A stretch of 64,000 nt of DNA from Pogostemon cablin (Eukaryota; Streptophyta; Magnoliopsida; Lamiales; Lamiaceae). Below the pieces are notes generated by a model, which was not told the DNA's origin, searched no databases, and saw only the letters and a list, made by a program, of their open reading frames with translations. Below, one piece after another: positions 48,700 to 61,000 of this stretch. A program made the translations under genes and the position numbers. Within the stretch, counting starts at the first letter, position 1. Each line of letters starts with the position of its first letter. The stretch spans positions 2,064,022 through 2,128,021 of the forward strand of contig CM043002.1 of the NCBI GenBank assembly GCA_023678885.1, given 5' to 3'.

Positions 48700-50792
48700 C
48701 TACTCCCCTGCTTGAGAAAAAAGGAAATCTTCCCAGTTTTGCACCAAAGTCTTGAGTTGGAGAATGTGAGTGTGTATGAATAATTTAGGTACCAACACAT
48801 GTCCTGAACCAGGTGCAACAACAGGATCTGCAGCTGGAATGCGAGGGAAATTATTCACCCTGTCAATACCAAACAAGCGTGACGAGATGACCATATCTCG
48901 AAGAGTTTTAGAGAACAAATCCCCCTTTCTGGTCTTGAACTTCTGCTTAATCAATATACCAAACACCAACGCTGGATAAGGAATAGAGCCAGACTCTCCA
49001 GAACGCTGAACAACCCGTGACATTGCTAAAAAAATAATGTTTCCCAGATTAACCTTGGCCTGTACCCCAACTTATACAACAAAATTGCTTGCTCAGATGT
49101 GACTGTAGTGTTATTTGAGGAAGGAAGCCAATTTTGGCACATCAGTTTATGCAGAGTAGCATAGACAGTGGTCAGTTTTGAAGCCTGTAAAACTGGCTTC
49201 CAAACTTTCAGTTTTCCTCCGGTGATATCATTTGTAACATCATCACTTTGATCAATCACATCCTCCTCCCCCTCAAACTCATCACGGAACTTATTAATGG
49301 CACTTGGTGAGAAGTTAAATACATAGCCACACACATAGATTTTTCCAAATTTCTTAGACTGAAAGTTACTGAAACAAGGCACAATGTTGGAGTAAGCCGA
49401 CAATCGCAGGAACATATAGAGTGGCATATGTGACACTGCCCATCAATCCACGATCAGCCAAATACCTAACCATTCCATACTCCACAAAATTCTTAACACC
49501 TATCTTGCAATCATCTATAAACGGCTTTTTAATGAGATTATCATATCTTTCTTCTGAGTTGGAGAAGTAAAATGGTCGAGGTATCTCAACAGAATAATCA
49601 GAACTAGATGAACGAATAGAACCTGATGGAGAAGATTATCTCGTAGGATTATCTGTGTCATCAAATGAAGAATCTCCAGAAGAATCACCCTGTGAGTCAA
49701 CATTTGTAGCAGCACTGCCAGAAACTTTACCCTTACCTTTCCATTTGGAAACTGGGGGACTTGTAGTCTTACCTTTTGATGCAGATCGAGTCGAGACACC
49801 CACAGAATCAGATAACTTCGCTGCAGAAGAAGTTCCAGAAGAACTGACATTCTTCTTCTTTGGGACGGTCCCATATGAACTTACATTTTTCCTCTTCAGG
49901 GAAAAGTGCCTCCAGGTGTACTCGAGTGTTTTTTCTTTGATTGGGTTCCAGATAAACCGATTTCCAAACCCTAAACCTTTCTTTTCTTGAGTGGGACTCT
50001 TGTTGTTGCACCAGAATCAGATATATTTGGTTGTATTGGTGGAGAAGACTTGGTCGGACTTTCATCTGAAATTCTCAATTTTGCCCCATCGATGTCAGAT
50101 GCAGCTTTGTTAAGAGATTCCACAAATGCAGCAAGTGTCTCCTCGAGATCATCCTCGTCTTCATCTACCAACTTAAAGGATCTCGGAGACTTTGGGGAAT
50201 GCTAGACACCCAATGGTTCTGGCAAAGGAGGGACAACATACTCGGATATATATACTCCTCTGTATCTCCAGAGGATTGAGAATCTCCAAGAAAGATAGGA
50301 TTCGAAACACGCCCAGACTCATTTGGGTCAATCCTAAGCTCCTTTCCCATATAATTCGACTTTGTCCCTCTTCTTGCCATTATCCTTCCTGATTTCCTGG
50401 TACTTGATGAGATAGGTTCTGGGGATTTCTTTTTGGGTTTCTCATCACCAGAGCGAAGAGGACCAAAAGATCTTTCCTTCGATCTAGTATCAGTAGAACC
50501 AACTGATCTATTTTCTTTACTTTTCATGTTCTGTTTAGGAAAACTGCAGAGATCCAGAAACAACAGGCTGTGGAGGAATAATGATTTCTGAATCACCAGG
50601 AACATACATGGCAAGAGGAATAGGGTTAGGAATTGGATCTTCGAAAGATTTGGCCATGATGGACGAAGTGATATTGGTGAAGGAGATGAAATGTGGAATG
50701 TTTTGAGGGTTTGCGGAGATGGGTGAACCAAGTGAAAAAGGAAATGAGGATGATGACTCTTGGTTGTTGGACATTTTGATGGGACAATACAA
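48700..50792 (-). pseudogene. Sirevirus envelope-like extra ORF, broken
   Basis: Minus-strand open pieces in several frames between the pol genes and the 3' LTR make up one former long ORF. Order, N to C: a Ser/Pro/Asn-rich start (about 50792), a basic Lys/Ser-rich segment around 50360-50520, and an acidic stretch near 50100-50170. A more conserved globular region from about 49560 to 48710 follows, with NFSPSAINKF, NWLPSSN and PYPALVFGIL. The latter resemble the envelope-like proteins of SIRE1-type elements, as I recall them. Frameshifts separate the pieces, and the solo LTR insertion cuts the 3' end. Envelope function was never clearly shown for such proteins. Confidence 0.65.
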
Positions 50793-51479
50793 GGCTCAAT
50801 AAAGTCTGTTACACTATTCGAGAGAGGAAAAGAAATACATGCTAAACGATGTAAAGTGATAATAAGAGTAATAAAAAATAATATGATATACTATATAAGA
50901 AGTAATATGATGCAGTTAAACAAGAATGTGGAAGTTGTAAAGCAACACGATCACGGAAAAACAGTTGCTAGACTACTATCACGAAGCCCATGATCAGAAA
51001 AAAACACAAAGAAATAAAATAAAACAAATATACGATGATATATATATATATACATATTTTAAATTGTAGAAGATATTATTCTGGATTTTCCTTTTTAAAA
51101 AAAAAATAGGCACACACATACCTTTCGTACTTTGCTAGTACAGATGATATTTATAAGGAAAAATTCTATCACTTTAAAAAGATAATCACGTAAGGAGCTA
51201 CGGATAATATAAAATTTTTGTGATGAATTTCAACATTCCTTGAGATATATGAATTTTATCTTGAATTTTTTTATCTCAATATCACCATATATAAATTTTC
51301 TCATTTGTCTTTTAAATGGCATGTGTCCAGAAAGAAAAAAGTCCAGAATATCTTATGCAAGTTAAAAATAATAATGTATATATCATCATATAAACAACTA
51401 CACACACATACTAATACAACAAAGAAAGAAACAAATCAGCACACACACACACCGAGAGATTTCCTTAAGGAAGTAAATC
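50793..51479. other. Sirevirus spacer between pol and the envelope-like ORF
   Basis: AT-rich, with a (TA)n run at about 51040-51052, and no recognisable domain. Sireviruses often have a non-coding stretch here, so I see no need to assume another insertion. Confidence 0.5.
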
Positions 51480-54400
51480 TCTTAAAATCAAGGGCTTTGG
51501 TAAAGATATCAGCTAACTATTTCTCCGTAGAGATATATTCTAACTTAACCACATATTGTTCAACTAAATCACGGATAAAATGATGGCGTATATCAATATG
51601 TTTTATGCGAGAATGTTGAACATGATTTTTAGAAATGTTAATCGCACTTATCACAATACGCAGTAAGCATAGTACTCTCATACCCGTAATCATGCAATAT
51701 TTGTTTGAGCCAAATTAGTTGCGTGCAACAACTCCCAAGAGCCACATATTCGGATTCTGCAGTAGATAAGGAAACACAATTTTATTTTCTGCAATGCCAT
51801 GACACGAGATTATTGCCAAGAAAGAAACAACCACCACTGGTACTTTTCTAATCATTCACATCACCGACCCAATCTGAATCACTAAACCCAACCAACTTAA
51901 CATTTGTACTCCTTGAAAAATATATTCCAAACTCCCAAGTTCCAGACACATATCTAATGATCCTTTTCACAGCTTGAAGGTGGGACATTTTGGGATCAGA
52001 CTGATACCGAGCACAAACACCAACACTGTATACTATGTCTGGACAACTTGCTGTAAGAAACAAAAGGCTACCAACCATGGACCTGTAAAGAGTGTTGTCA
52101 ACCTTTTCACCACCTTCATCTTTGGACAACTTTTTGGAAGACCCCATAGGTGTACGTGCACTTTTGGAATTTTCCAAACAAAACTGCTTTACTAGATTTT
52201 TGGCATATTTGGATTGAGAAAAGAAGATTCCTTCTTGTGATTGCCCTACTTACATGCCAATGAAGAAGTTTAGATCACCAACGAGACTCATTTCAAAGGT
52301 ATTTGTCATGGCTGTCACAAATGATTCATTCAACCTAGACGACGTAGACCCAAAAATAATATCTTCAACATAGATTTGAGCAATTAGAATATCACTCCAT
52401 TCATGCTTAATGAATAAAGTACGATCTACCATGCCTCTAGAAAACCCGAATTCAAGAAGAAATTCAGTTAAACGATCATACCATGCACAGAGTGCTTGTT
52501 TTAAACCAAAGAGAGCCTTTTTTTAACCTAAATACATGCAACAGTTTAGAAGGATCTTCGAAACCCTTAGGTTGTTCAACATACACTTCTTTATTTAAAA
52601 CACCATTTAAGAAAGCACCCTTGACATCCATCTGAAATAATTTGATTTTGAGAAAACGTACAATAGCAAAAACAAATATAATAGATTCAATTCGAGCAAC
52701 ATGAGCAAAAGTATCATCAAAATCAATTCCTTCAACTTGAGTATAACTCTGGGTTACCAACCTAGCCTTGTTTCGAACAATCTTATCATATTCATCAGAT
52801 TTGTTTTTGAAAATCCACTTAGTGCCTATGACATTCTTATCAGTAGGTCTAGAAACTAAAAACCAAACATCATTCCTTACAAACTGATTTAGTTCCTTAT
52901 GCATGGCTTCCACCCAAAACTCATCTTTCAAGACTTCATTCATATTTTTTGGTTCATGCATAGACACAAAACAACCTATGTCTATAAAATTAGTTAAGGA
53001 AGACATACTCACAAACCCAGAAAGATCATCAAATTTAACCATTGACAAATAAGATGGTCGAACCATATTTCTGTAATCCACTGATTCTTTTAAACGAGTG
53101 GCAATTCCTTCACTAGAATCACCTATGATCAGGGATGACGGATGAGTCCTTTGAATCCTACTTGAAGGTTCCTTTCTTGAATCCCTAAATGTGTCGTCTG
53201 AAATTTTTGGAATATCTGTAGCTTCACTTGTTCCAACATCCTGAACAATATTCTGTTCCTATATCGTTATCAAGATTTTTCCAGTTATCTACAAGATCTG
53301 CATTAATTTTCTCCCTAGTTATTCCTGTGACACTTAACATATCATCAAATACAACATTTATGATTTATTGGACAATACGATGCTTTAGATTGAACACCCT
53401 ATATGCACGACTGTTTTGGAAATAACCAAGAAAGATACACCGCTCACTTCTGGAATTAAATTTTGTCAACTGCTTACGATCATTTAGAACAAAACAACCA
53501 TATCAAAAAACATGAAAATATTTAAGATTTGGCTTTCTATGATGTAAGACTTCATGAGAAGTTTTATTTTGCCCAGATCTTAAATAAGTCATGTTTATAA
53601 TATGACACACAGTATTGATCGCTTCAGCCCATAAACGTTTTGACAAATTTTTTGACACCAACATAACACGAGCCATTTCTTGAAGAGTGCAGTTTTTTGT
53701 TCAATAATTCCATTTTGCTGAGGGGTTTTTGAGAATAAAACTCATGTGAAATTCCTTTTTTATCATAAAATTTTCGAAACAATTGATTCTCAAATTCTTT
53801 GCCATGATCGTTTCTTATTCTGCATATTTTAAGCTCATATCTATTCTCAAGCCATTTCACAAGATTCTTAAATAAATCAAAGGCTTCAGACTTTTCCTTT
53901 AAGAAATCAACCCATATGAATCGTGAGAAATCATCAACACATACCAAAATATACTTCTTACCTCCAGGGCTTGCCACTTCAATAGGACCCATCAAATCCA
54001 TATAAATAAGTTATAGACAACGAAGTGGTACAATGTGATAACATTCTGTGAGACACGTGAGTTTCCACGTATACAAGGACTACATACATGTTTCTCTTGA
54101 AATGATAACCACCACATTACACTTAACAAGCTTTCTCAAGTTTCTAAAATTCACATGTCCAAGTTTAAAATGCCAAATCACAGATTCATCAACACGTGAA
54201 TTTAAACATGTAACATGAGATTGAATCAAGTAGCAATTATCACTTGAATGCTTGCCAGTCATAATACAAATATTTTTTCCATAAACCACTTGATAAGAAT
54301 TTTTATCAAACATCACATGAAGTTTGTCATCACACAACTGACTTATACTAATAAGATTAGCATACAATCCTTCAACATGAAGTACATTAGAAAACTTTGG

Positions 54401-54660
54401 GAAACCTTCAACATTAAGAGTGCATATTCCAACAATTTTTCCTTTCGCTCCTCCTCCAAAAGTAACATTACCCCATCTACTACTTGGTAATCCTTTAAAT
54501 ACTCAATGGAACCTGTCATGTGTTGCGAACATCCACTATCAAAGTACCAGCAACCTGGAACTGCAACTTTCAAAGAAGCACAAATCATGTTACATAGAAC
54601 CTTTTTATTAACAGATATTTCCTTGCAATGTCTTTCTGAAACTTGAAACTAAAAGGTTTT
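51480..54660 (-). pseudogene. Sirevirus pol remnant: protease, integrase, reverse transcriptase, RNase H
   Basis: Copia-order pol read right to left. The protease carries the active-site pattern WYFDSGCSQHMTG (about 54520-54560). The pre-integrase zinc region has WHFKLGHVNFRNL (about 54140-54180). The integrase core holds MDLMGPIEVASPGGKKYI and IRNDHGKEFENQLF (about 53780-54001). Reverse-transcriptase fragments with ALVTQS-type, FQMDVKGAFLNG and IYVEDIIFGS motifs lie at about 52300-53081; the YVDD box appears as YVED. RNase H remains at about 51480-51850 have lost their frame. At least five frame breaks make it inactive. Confidence 0.85.
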
Positions 54661-55269
54661 ATATATCCAGGAGAGAAACAATAATGACACACAAATCTCT
54701 TTTTTTGATTTTTTGCAGAACTATTATTTTTAGACGCTTTAAATGTCTTATCAGATTATAGACTACAAAATCCTAACCTATATTTTCCATGCTGACCTGT
54801 CATGAGAATTTCATCTAAATCAGACGTACCCTTACTGAATTTCTTAAAGCTTAAGGTAGAAGATTCCAACCTAACTTTGAGATTTTAAGATCTTTCTTAG
54901 TAAGAGATACTTCTAATCTAGTTATGACATTACGCTGCTCATCACACTCATGATCAAGATTATAAAATTTTTTCTGCAACATTTTGTATTTCTCATGAAG
55001 TTTTAAAAAAATCAAGGTTTGAACAAGAACTTAATATATCATGAGAAGGCACAGAGACAGAAGATGACTCGAATAAATTAGAAACATACCTCTCATCTGA
55101 ACCATCAGAAGTTCCAACACATGAACCAACATCTGATGTAAACTGATTTTGATCATCAACATGTGCCATCATAGCGCACTGATCATTCCTTTATTCAGTC
55201 TCTTCTTCCAATTCATCCGACAATGTGGCTTTCATATTTCTTTTATTCCTTATTCGGCGAAGAGCAGTT

Positions 55270-56258
55270 GGACATTCATTAGCATAATGTCCATCCCTGG
55301 AAAACATGGCATTGTACAGTTTTGATATAATCAGAGTCATACTCTACTTCCCCATTCTTAGGACGCGATCCTGAATTTTTGAACAAGTTTTTGAGTTGAT
55401 TTATGTTAGAATTCAATCTGTACTTTGCCTTCGACTTGAAATCTCTCTTTAGGTTTGTTAACTTAGGAAAACTTGAACTAAACTTCTTAGTCAACAACGC
55501 CACATCATCTTCTTCTTCTCTCCTGAACTTTTTCAGACTCACTTGCCTTCTCTACAGTGGATTCGGCTTCACTTTTCAAAGCAATTGTTTTTCCTTTTGC
55601 CTAAGCTTTCTACTGTGTAAGATTCATTTCATGAGTTTTAAGAATACTCATAAGTTCGTTCATAGAAATGATGTCTGTATTATGGGCTTCCTCAATAGCA
55701 GAAACTTTCATATTGAACCCCGTAAGAGTTCTTAGGGACTTGTTCACGAGTCTTTCATTACTTATTGGATCTCCAAGAGCCTATGATTTGTTCGCTATAT
55801 CATACATCTTCTCAGCATAAGACATGATATCTTCATCATCCCTCATACACAGATTTTCAAATTGAGTTCCCAGAAATCTTAGTTTTGTAAGACGAACAAT
55901 GTGCGAGCCTTCACAGTGTTCCTGTAGAATACTCCATGCATCCTTTGCTGTAATACAGTTAGTGATTAATTTAAACATGTTAGCATCAACTGAAACAGAG
56001 ATAGCATATAAAGCCTTGGAATTTGGATTGGCTGCTTTTTTCTTCACGAGTCCACTCATACTCATGCTTCATAACCGGATCATTGTTACCATCTTGAGTT
56101 CTCAGAGGAGACCATCCTGTAAGGACACTGATCCATGCAGATTCATCCATGGATTTTATATACTGACACATTTTGACTTTCCAAATAGAGTAATTTGTAC
56201 CATCAAGAACAGGAGGATGGAATGACGCATCAATCATGAACACACAACACGACAACAA
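55270..56258 (-). pseudogene. Sirevirus gag remnant
   Basis: The N-terminal part shows FHPPVLDGTNYSIWKVKMCQ (about 56170-56230), the usual start of Copia gag. It continues in another frame with AKDAWSILQEHCEG (about 55900-55960). A frame-broken CCHC zinc knuckle near 55275-55320 closes the capsid/nucleocapsid region. At least two frameshifts are present. Confidence 0.8.
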
Positions 56259-56287
56259 GGATCTTATACTAAGTGACGTCCAGTAAT

Positions 56288-56300
56288 GGCTCTGATACCA
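56288..56300 (-). other. Primer-binding site, initiator tRNA-Met type
   Basis: On the minus strand tggtatcagagcc lies two bases inside the 5' LTR. It is complementary to the 3' end of plant initiator tRNA-Met, the standard primer of Copia elements. Confidence 0.88.
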
Positions 56301-56302
56301 CT

Positions 56303-57080
56303 TATTAGAACCTACTGTGTGCGTACAACGGATAAACTGACTGAGTGTACATTGTTATAAAGAATGTTGAAACAAAAATAGCAACAGTGCACATCGGAAA
56401 ATTAAAAGAAGAGAACACAACAAGTAATTTTTCAAAACTATCTACTGGGTATTTCACCTGTAGGGCCTTCAGGGCAAAATCCATATCATAATAGACATGT
56501 TCATGAACAAATACAAGTTGACTCTTGACAAGAAAACTTGAACACCAACACACTTCAAGGAAGTGGAAAACTACGAGAACAAAATCCTATCCACAACAAC
56601 AATTATCCCAACTGTTGTTAACTCTTAACTCCCAACCTAAGAGACAAGTCTCCCGACTATCTACTCTTGAGTATAAACTGGATAGATCAGAACTCCCAAA
56701 CATATACTCTTCTCACGTGTATAACAAAATTACTTTGTAATCTTTACCGAACTTCAACACCAACACCTCTTATTTATAGAAGAAGATTAGTGGATAAAGT
56801 TCATTGGAGTTGCGGCAGTTCATTCTTCAAAATTTAAATTACCCGCGCATATTTTAATTCTCCGCCAAGAAACTCCTGAAGATCAAAATTTGAAATCCAG
56901 GCAGATCACAACGTTATCCTGCTTTTGAAATTCGAATCTCTATAGTTATCTAAATGCTGATCCTTATCCAAAGTTATAACCGGATATGTTGCAACAATAT
57001 TTGAAACAACCTGAAAGAAAAAAATACAAGAAGCAAGAAAAGACAAAAATAACGTAAGGAGTAACAATAACACCTCAACA
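56303..57080 (-). repeat. Sirevirus 5' LTR
   Basis: Corresponds to 44335-45103. The inner edge starts tattag where the other copy has tgttag, a G-to-A change that breaks the canonical terminus. The outer edge ends cacctcaaca next to the target duplication atttt. Confidence 0.88.
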
Positions 57081-58061
57081 ATTTTCATAACATTAAATTT
57101 TACTTGTATTTAAGGGTAAAATGGTCATGTATGGGGTATGTTTAGCGATTGATTCTTAATTATTGTTATTTTAATGGGATGCATTTAGAAATTGTGGTTC
57201 GTTTAATATATTTGGTATGCAAATAGTCGCTCTCTATAAATAAACTCCGTTTTATGCAAATTTATCATTAGCGGTGGTGTAATTTGGCACGGCTTGGACA
57301 GTTTGAGGTTTTAAAAAATTTAGACTAATTAGAGTGAATAGATTGGCGTGGCGCATTTATATTCCAATTTTTATTTATTATTATTATTATTATTTTTATA
57401 TACTTTTAACTATACTTAAAATGATTATTATTTTTATATACTTTTAACTATACTTAAAATGTTTAAAAGGATGATTATGCCATATGAATTAAAATTTGAG
57501 TGTGTGATTTTTGTAATCTCGAAAGTCGAGACCATCCACTTTGATTCAAACTAACCAATTATATCATGTATTCCGAAAATAAATTAATTAAAATGTTATA
57601 TTTTTTATTTGTAAACGGAAATTTTTTTTGCAAAGGGAATACTTTCCTTTTTTGTTTGTCCACTAGAATTAACACATTTCCTTTTTAACATATGAGACCC
57701 ACACAAAAACAATTAATCTATTCTCATGACCCCACATATCATCTCTAATACAACTACCCACTACACATTAAATATTATTTATCTCACTTCACTTTACCTC
57801 ACTTTACATTAAATTATTATTCTCCTTAATCTCCATGCCAAAAAAAATTATACGGAGTACCAACTTCTCAAGACGGAGGGAGTATATTTTATTATTATTT
57901 TTTTCTTTTCAAACACGTGATGTACACGTGCAGACAGCTCTACGGACAACACAGAGCTGTTGGCGCGCAAGAACTCAAACCAATAAACCCCAAAAACATT
58001 TTTAGGGTTTTACAATTTATCGTCTTTTCAGATAAAGGACACTTTTCTCTTCTTCAATGGC
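57081..58061. other. Intergenic spacer and gyrase A promoter
   Basis: AT-rich DNA with a tandem duplication near 57386-57460 (attatttttatatactttta repeated), a degenerate MITE at about 57648-57884, and the promoter and leader of the gyrase gene. No separate gene is supported. Confidence 0.55.
57648..57884. mobile_element. Degenerate Stowaway-like MITE
   Basis: The right end aagacggagggagta is intact; the left end tactttccttttttgtttgtcc is eroded. The interior words cccacatatcatctctaata and ctcacttcactttacctc match other MITEs here, such as those at 2238-2487 and 22588-22847. Confidence 0.5.
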
Positions 58062-58065
58062 ATGA
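58057..58065 (+). promoter_or_regulatory. Minimal upstream ORF overlapping the gyrase start
   Basis: atggcatga contains an ATG-GCA-TGA frame whose stop overlaps the main ATG at 58062. A ribosome starting here would stop after two codons, right on top of the long frame's start. The next in-frame ATG is at 58128 (codon 23), with a purine at -3. Confidence 0.6.
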
Positions 58066-61000
58066 AACCATTCTGCATTCAACCCGGAACCCACTTCAAT
58101 TACAGACCCGTACCCGCGGCAGTGGACATGACTTTCGCCACCGGACTTCGTTTGCTTCGCTCTCACACCCAATCCTTATCCGCCTCCGCGACTTCTCGTC
58201 TGCTGCTAGCCAGACGGGTCTTGGAGCCCCGTTATATCTCCACGGCGGGCCCACACCTTAACCCCCGGAAGCTCTCCTCAGTCAGAGCTTTTTCGCGGCG
58301 GAGGGAGGGGGAAGAGCAGAATGGGAGTTTGTCTGCTGTGAAGGATGTCGTCGGAAGCGGTGGAGAAGGGAGCGACGGTAAAATTGTTGTCTCCGAACTT
58401 CACAAGGAAGCCACGGAGGCTTACATGGCGTACGCAATGTCTGTGCTGTTGGGCCGGGCTTTACCCGATGTCCGCGACGGGCTCAAGCCCGTTCACCGTA
58501 GAATATTGTGAGTTGCTTGTGCGAGTTTTGCAGTTATTTGTCTAATGTGGGAAATCTGTATGTAGCGTGGAGGGAAGAAAGGAAAAAAAGATGCTTACAT
58601 TTTATCTCTAGGTTTTGTGTGTTCTCTGTAACTAAAACGCACTAAAGTTGAGCTTGGGTTATTTAATACTTGTTTTTTGTTCTATGTTTTTTTAATGAGT
58701 TGAATGGCTGAACTTGAATCAATGTTTAAAGCTCATCCAATCTATTTGGTTGGAAAAATATATGAAGTCAGTGGTGTATTGTATGATGTTCCCACGTGCT
58801 TGAGCACAAGTATATTTGAAGTGACTGTTTTCTTGTTCTCACTTATAAAATTAACGTGTGAACTCATATTCAAGCACACTTTTTCAACAGAATATCCAAC
58901 GGAGTTTGATTATGTGAGCTCTTCCTTCTCTTTCTCAATAGCATAAATAAATTGTCAGAAAGCAGACCTCGTATCTCATGAGATTATTAAAGGGCTTTAG
59001 GAAGATAAGCTACCATAGTGATATATGTGTTTCTTTACGATTTGTTGGCTCACAAGTTATAATTGAGAATGTTGCAATGTCAGTACATGGGAATGTATAC
59101 TCGATTTAAATAAAATTTTTTTATTGAGAACCACAGTAATTTAAAATAATATGCTAATACTGGTCATTGTTGAACGTAGCAATTTTTTTTCCCTATTAGA
59201 TCTGCGAGTTCTCAAATTACGTGTATGCTGTGCTGAATGATGTTTAGTTGATAGCATGTACAAATACTTTTGACTTCATGTTGCTTATACTGTGGATTAT
59301 ATGTGAAATGTGACACTATGAAGCTATTACTACTTTTGAATTACGGTAAAGCATAGTGAATGATAATATGTTACCTTCAACATCCTATTTTTACGTAATA
59401 AAGGCAAGAAATGAGTTTTCATGATTTGTCTACCTTTAAGTGAACCATGGATACAAAGTGCTGGCTGGTCTATTATGTTGAAGTTAATTCTCTTTCCACT
59501 TCCTTATTTAGTTCCTGGATCTTAGCTTTGAGCTTTTGTGGACCAATCAAAATATGTGGAAAATGCTTCATTATTGGATGATTTAGCTGAAGAGTTTATA
59601 TATCTATCTAAAGTTCGATCTTACCGATAACTGTTTACAGTTACTTTAACTTTACCTAATATGTCAGATGACAGACTATGGATATCTTTTAAGTTCAATT
59701 TAAAAATTTTATGTGCTTATATATTTCTTTTATATTGTGCATTTATTGACTGTTGCTTCTGTGATTCAATGGTATATATTGCTTCAGATGAAACAACCTT
59801 ATAACAGGAGTTTTTTTTTTTTTCAAAAATAGATATGCGATGCATGAGTTGGGCCTATCATCAAAGAAACCTCACAAGAAGTGTGCCAGAGTAGTCGGTG
59901 AGGTTTGTATTTGACATATATTATGTACTTTGTAAAGCTCCTTGAAAATTGTGTTATTGATTATCTTTATGTTGTATGTAATTTTCATCTTTACATACTT
60001 TTGCCTTATCATGAAAATTGTTTTTCTCATTACAGGTTCTTGGTAAGTTTCACCCACATGGAGACAATGCTGTTTATGATTCATTGGTTCGGATGGCTCA
60101 GGTTCCTAAATATGCTGATATAGTCTTCTCAATGAAATATTTAACCAAATTTTAGTCAAATGCTTATACATAAAGACAGCAACAACTGAAATTGTTTGTC
60201 TCCTTCATTTTCAATTGTCCTTATGAAATATCACGATTTAATTGTGTATGTATTGTCCTTCTATTGCTTAGTAAAGGAAGGGCATACTGTTATAATTGCA
60301 GAGAAGAGGGAGCATTAATAACCATTTTAAAATTCTTGTACTGGTATTGTATCTGTTGAAATGATACTGAAGTTTGCTTGATAAAGAATGTTTTCTTAGA
60401 GTTGAAGAATTTTAGAATATACTTGTTGTGAATATTTCTTATAAGTTTCTTCTTTCCTACTATAATGAATAATATGCAACACCTATTACTTAACTACAGT
60501 TAAAAACATCATTTGTGGTAAGAATCTTTCAAAGTGTTTTCCTTGAACATCTGGTTCCCTCTATATGCAGATAGATGTTTTACTTCAAGAATTAGGGGTG
60601 TTTTGGTATGTTATAAAGGAATGGGAAAGGGTATGGGTATAGTTGAGGGAGGAATAAAACCAATTCCACCCCATTTTTTAATGGATGATTCCTTATTTTT
60701 AATGTTTCAGTCCCATTCTTGTCTCCTTCCAAACAGTCATATTCCTTTCCATTTTCATTTCTTAACCTCAAATGGTCCCCACCAACACCCCATTAGTACA
60801 GTTTTGTAAAACAAACAAGATCTGTTTGTCATTTTTTTTTTCATCATAGAAATTCATTCAACTTTTTTTCTCTATAATTTGAAATCCATATCATTAGGAT
60901 TTCTCCTTGCGTTCTCCCCTCATCCGTGGGCATGGAAATTTCGGCTCTATTGATGCGGATCCTCCTGCAGCAATGCGCTATACAGAGTGCAGACTAGAGG

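Larger units (their letters stand above)
44335..57080 (-). mobile_element. Degenerate Sirevirus-type Copia LTR retrotransposon with nested insertions
   Basis: Two long terminal repeats (44335-45103 and 56303-57080) flank a minus-strand internal region, bounded outside by the identical 5-bp target duplication atttt (44330-44334 and 57081-57085). In minus orientation the order is LTR, primer-binding site, gag, protease, integrase, reverse transcriptase, RNase H, an extra envelope-like ORF, polypurine tract, LTR. That is Copia order plus the additional 3' ORF typical of Sireviruses. Gag, pol and the extra ORF are all broken by stops and frameshifts. The LTRs differ by roughly one base in twelve over their first ~115 bp by eye, mostly transitions, so the insertion is old. 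A solo LTR and a hAT element are nested inside. Confidence 0.9.
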
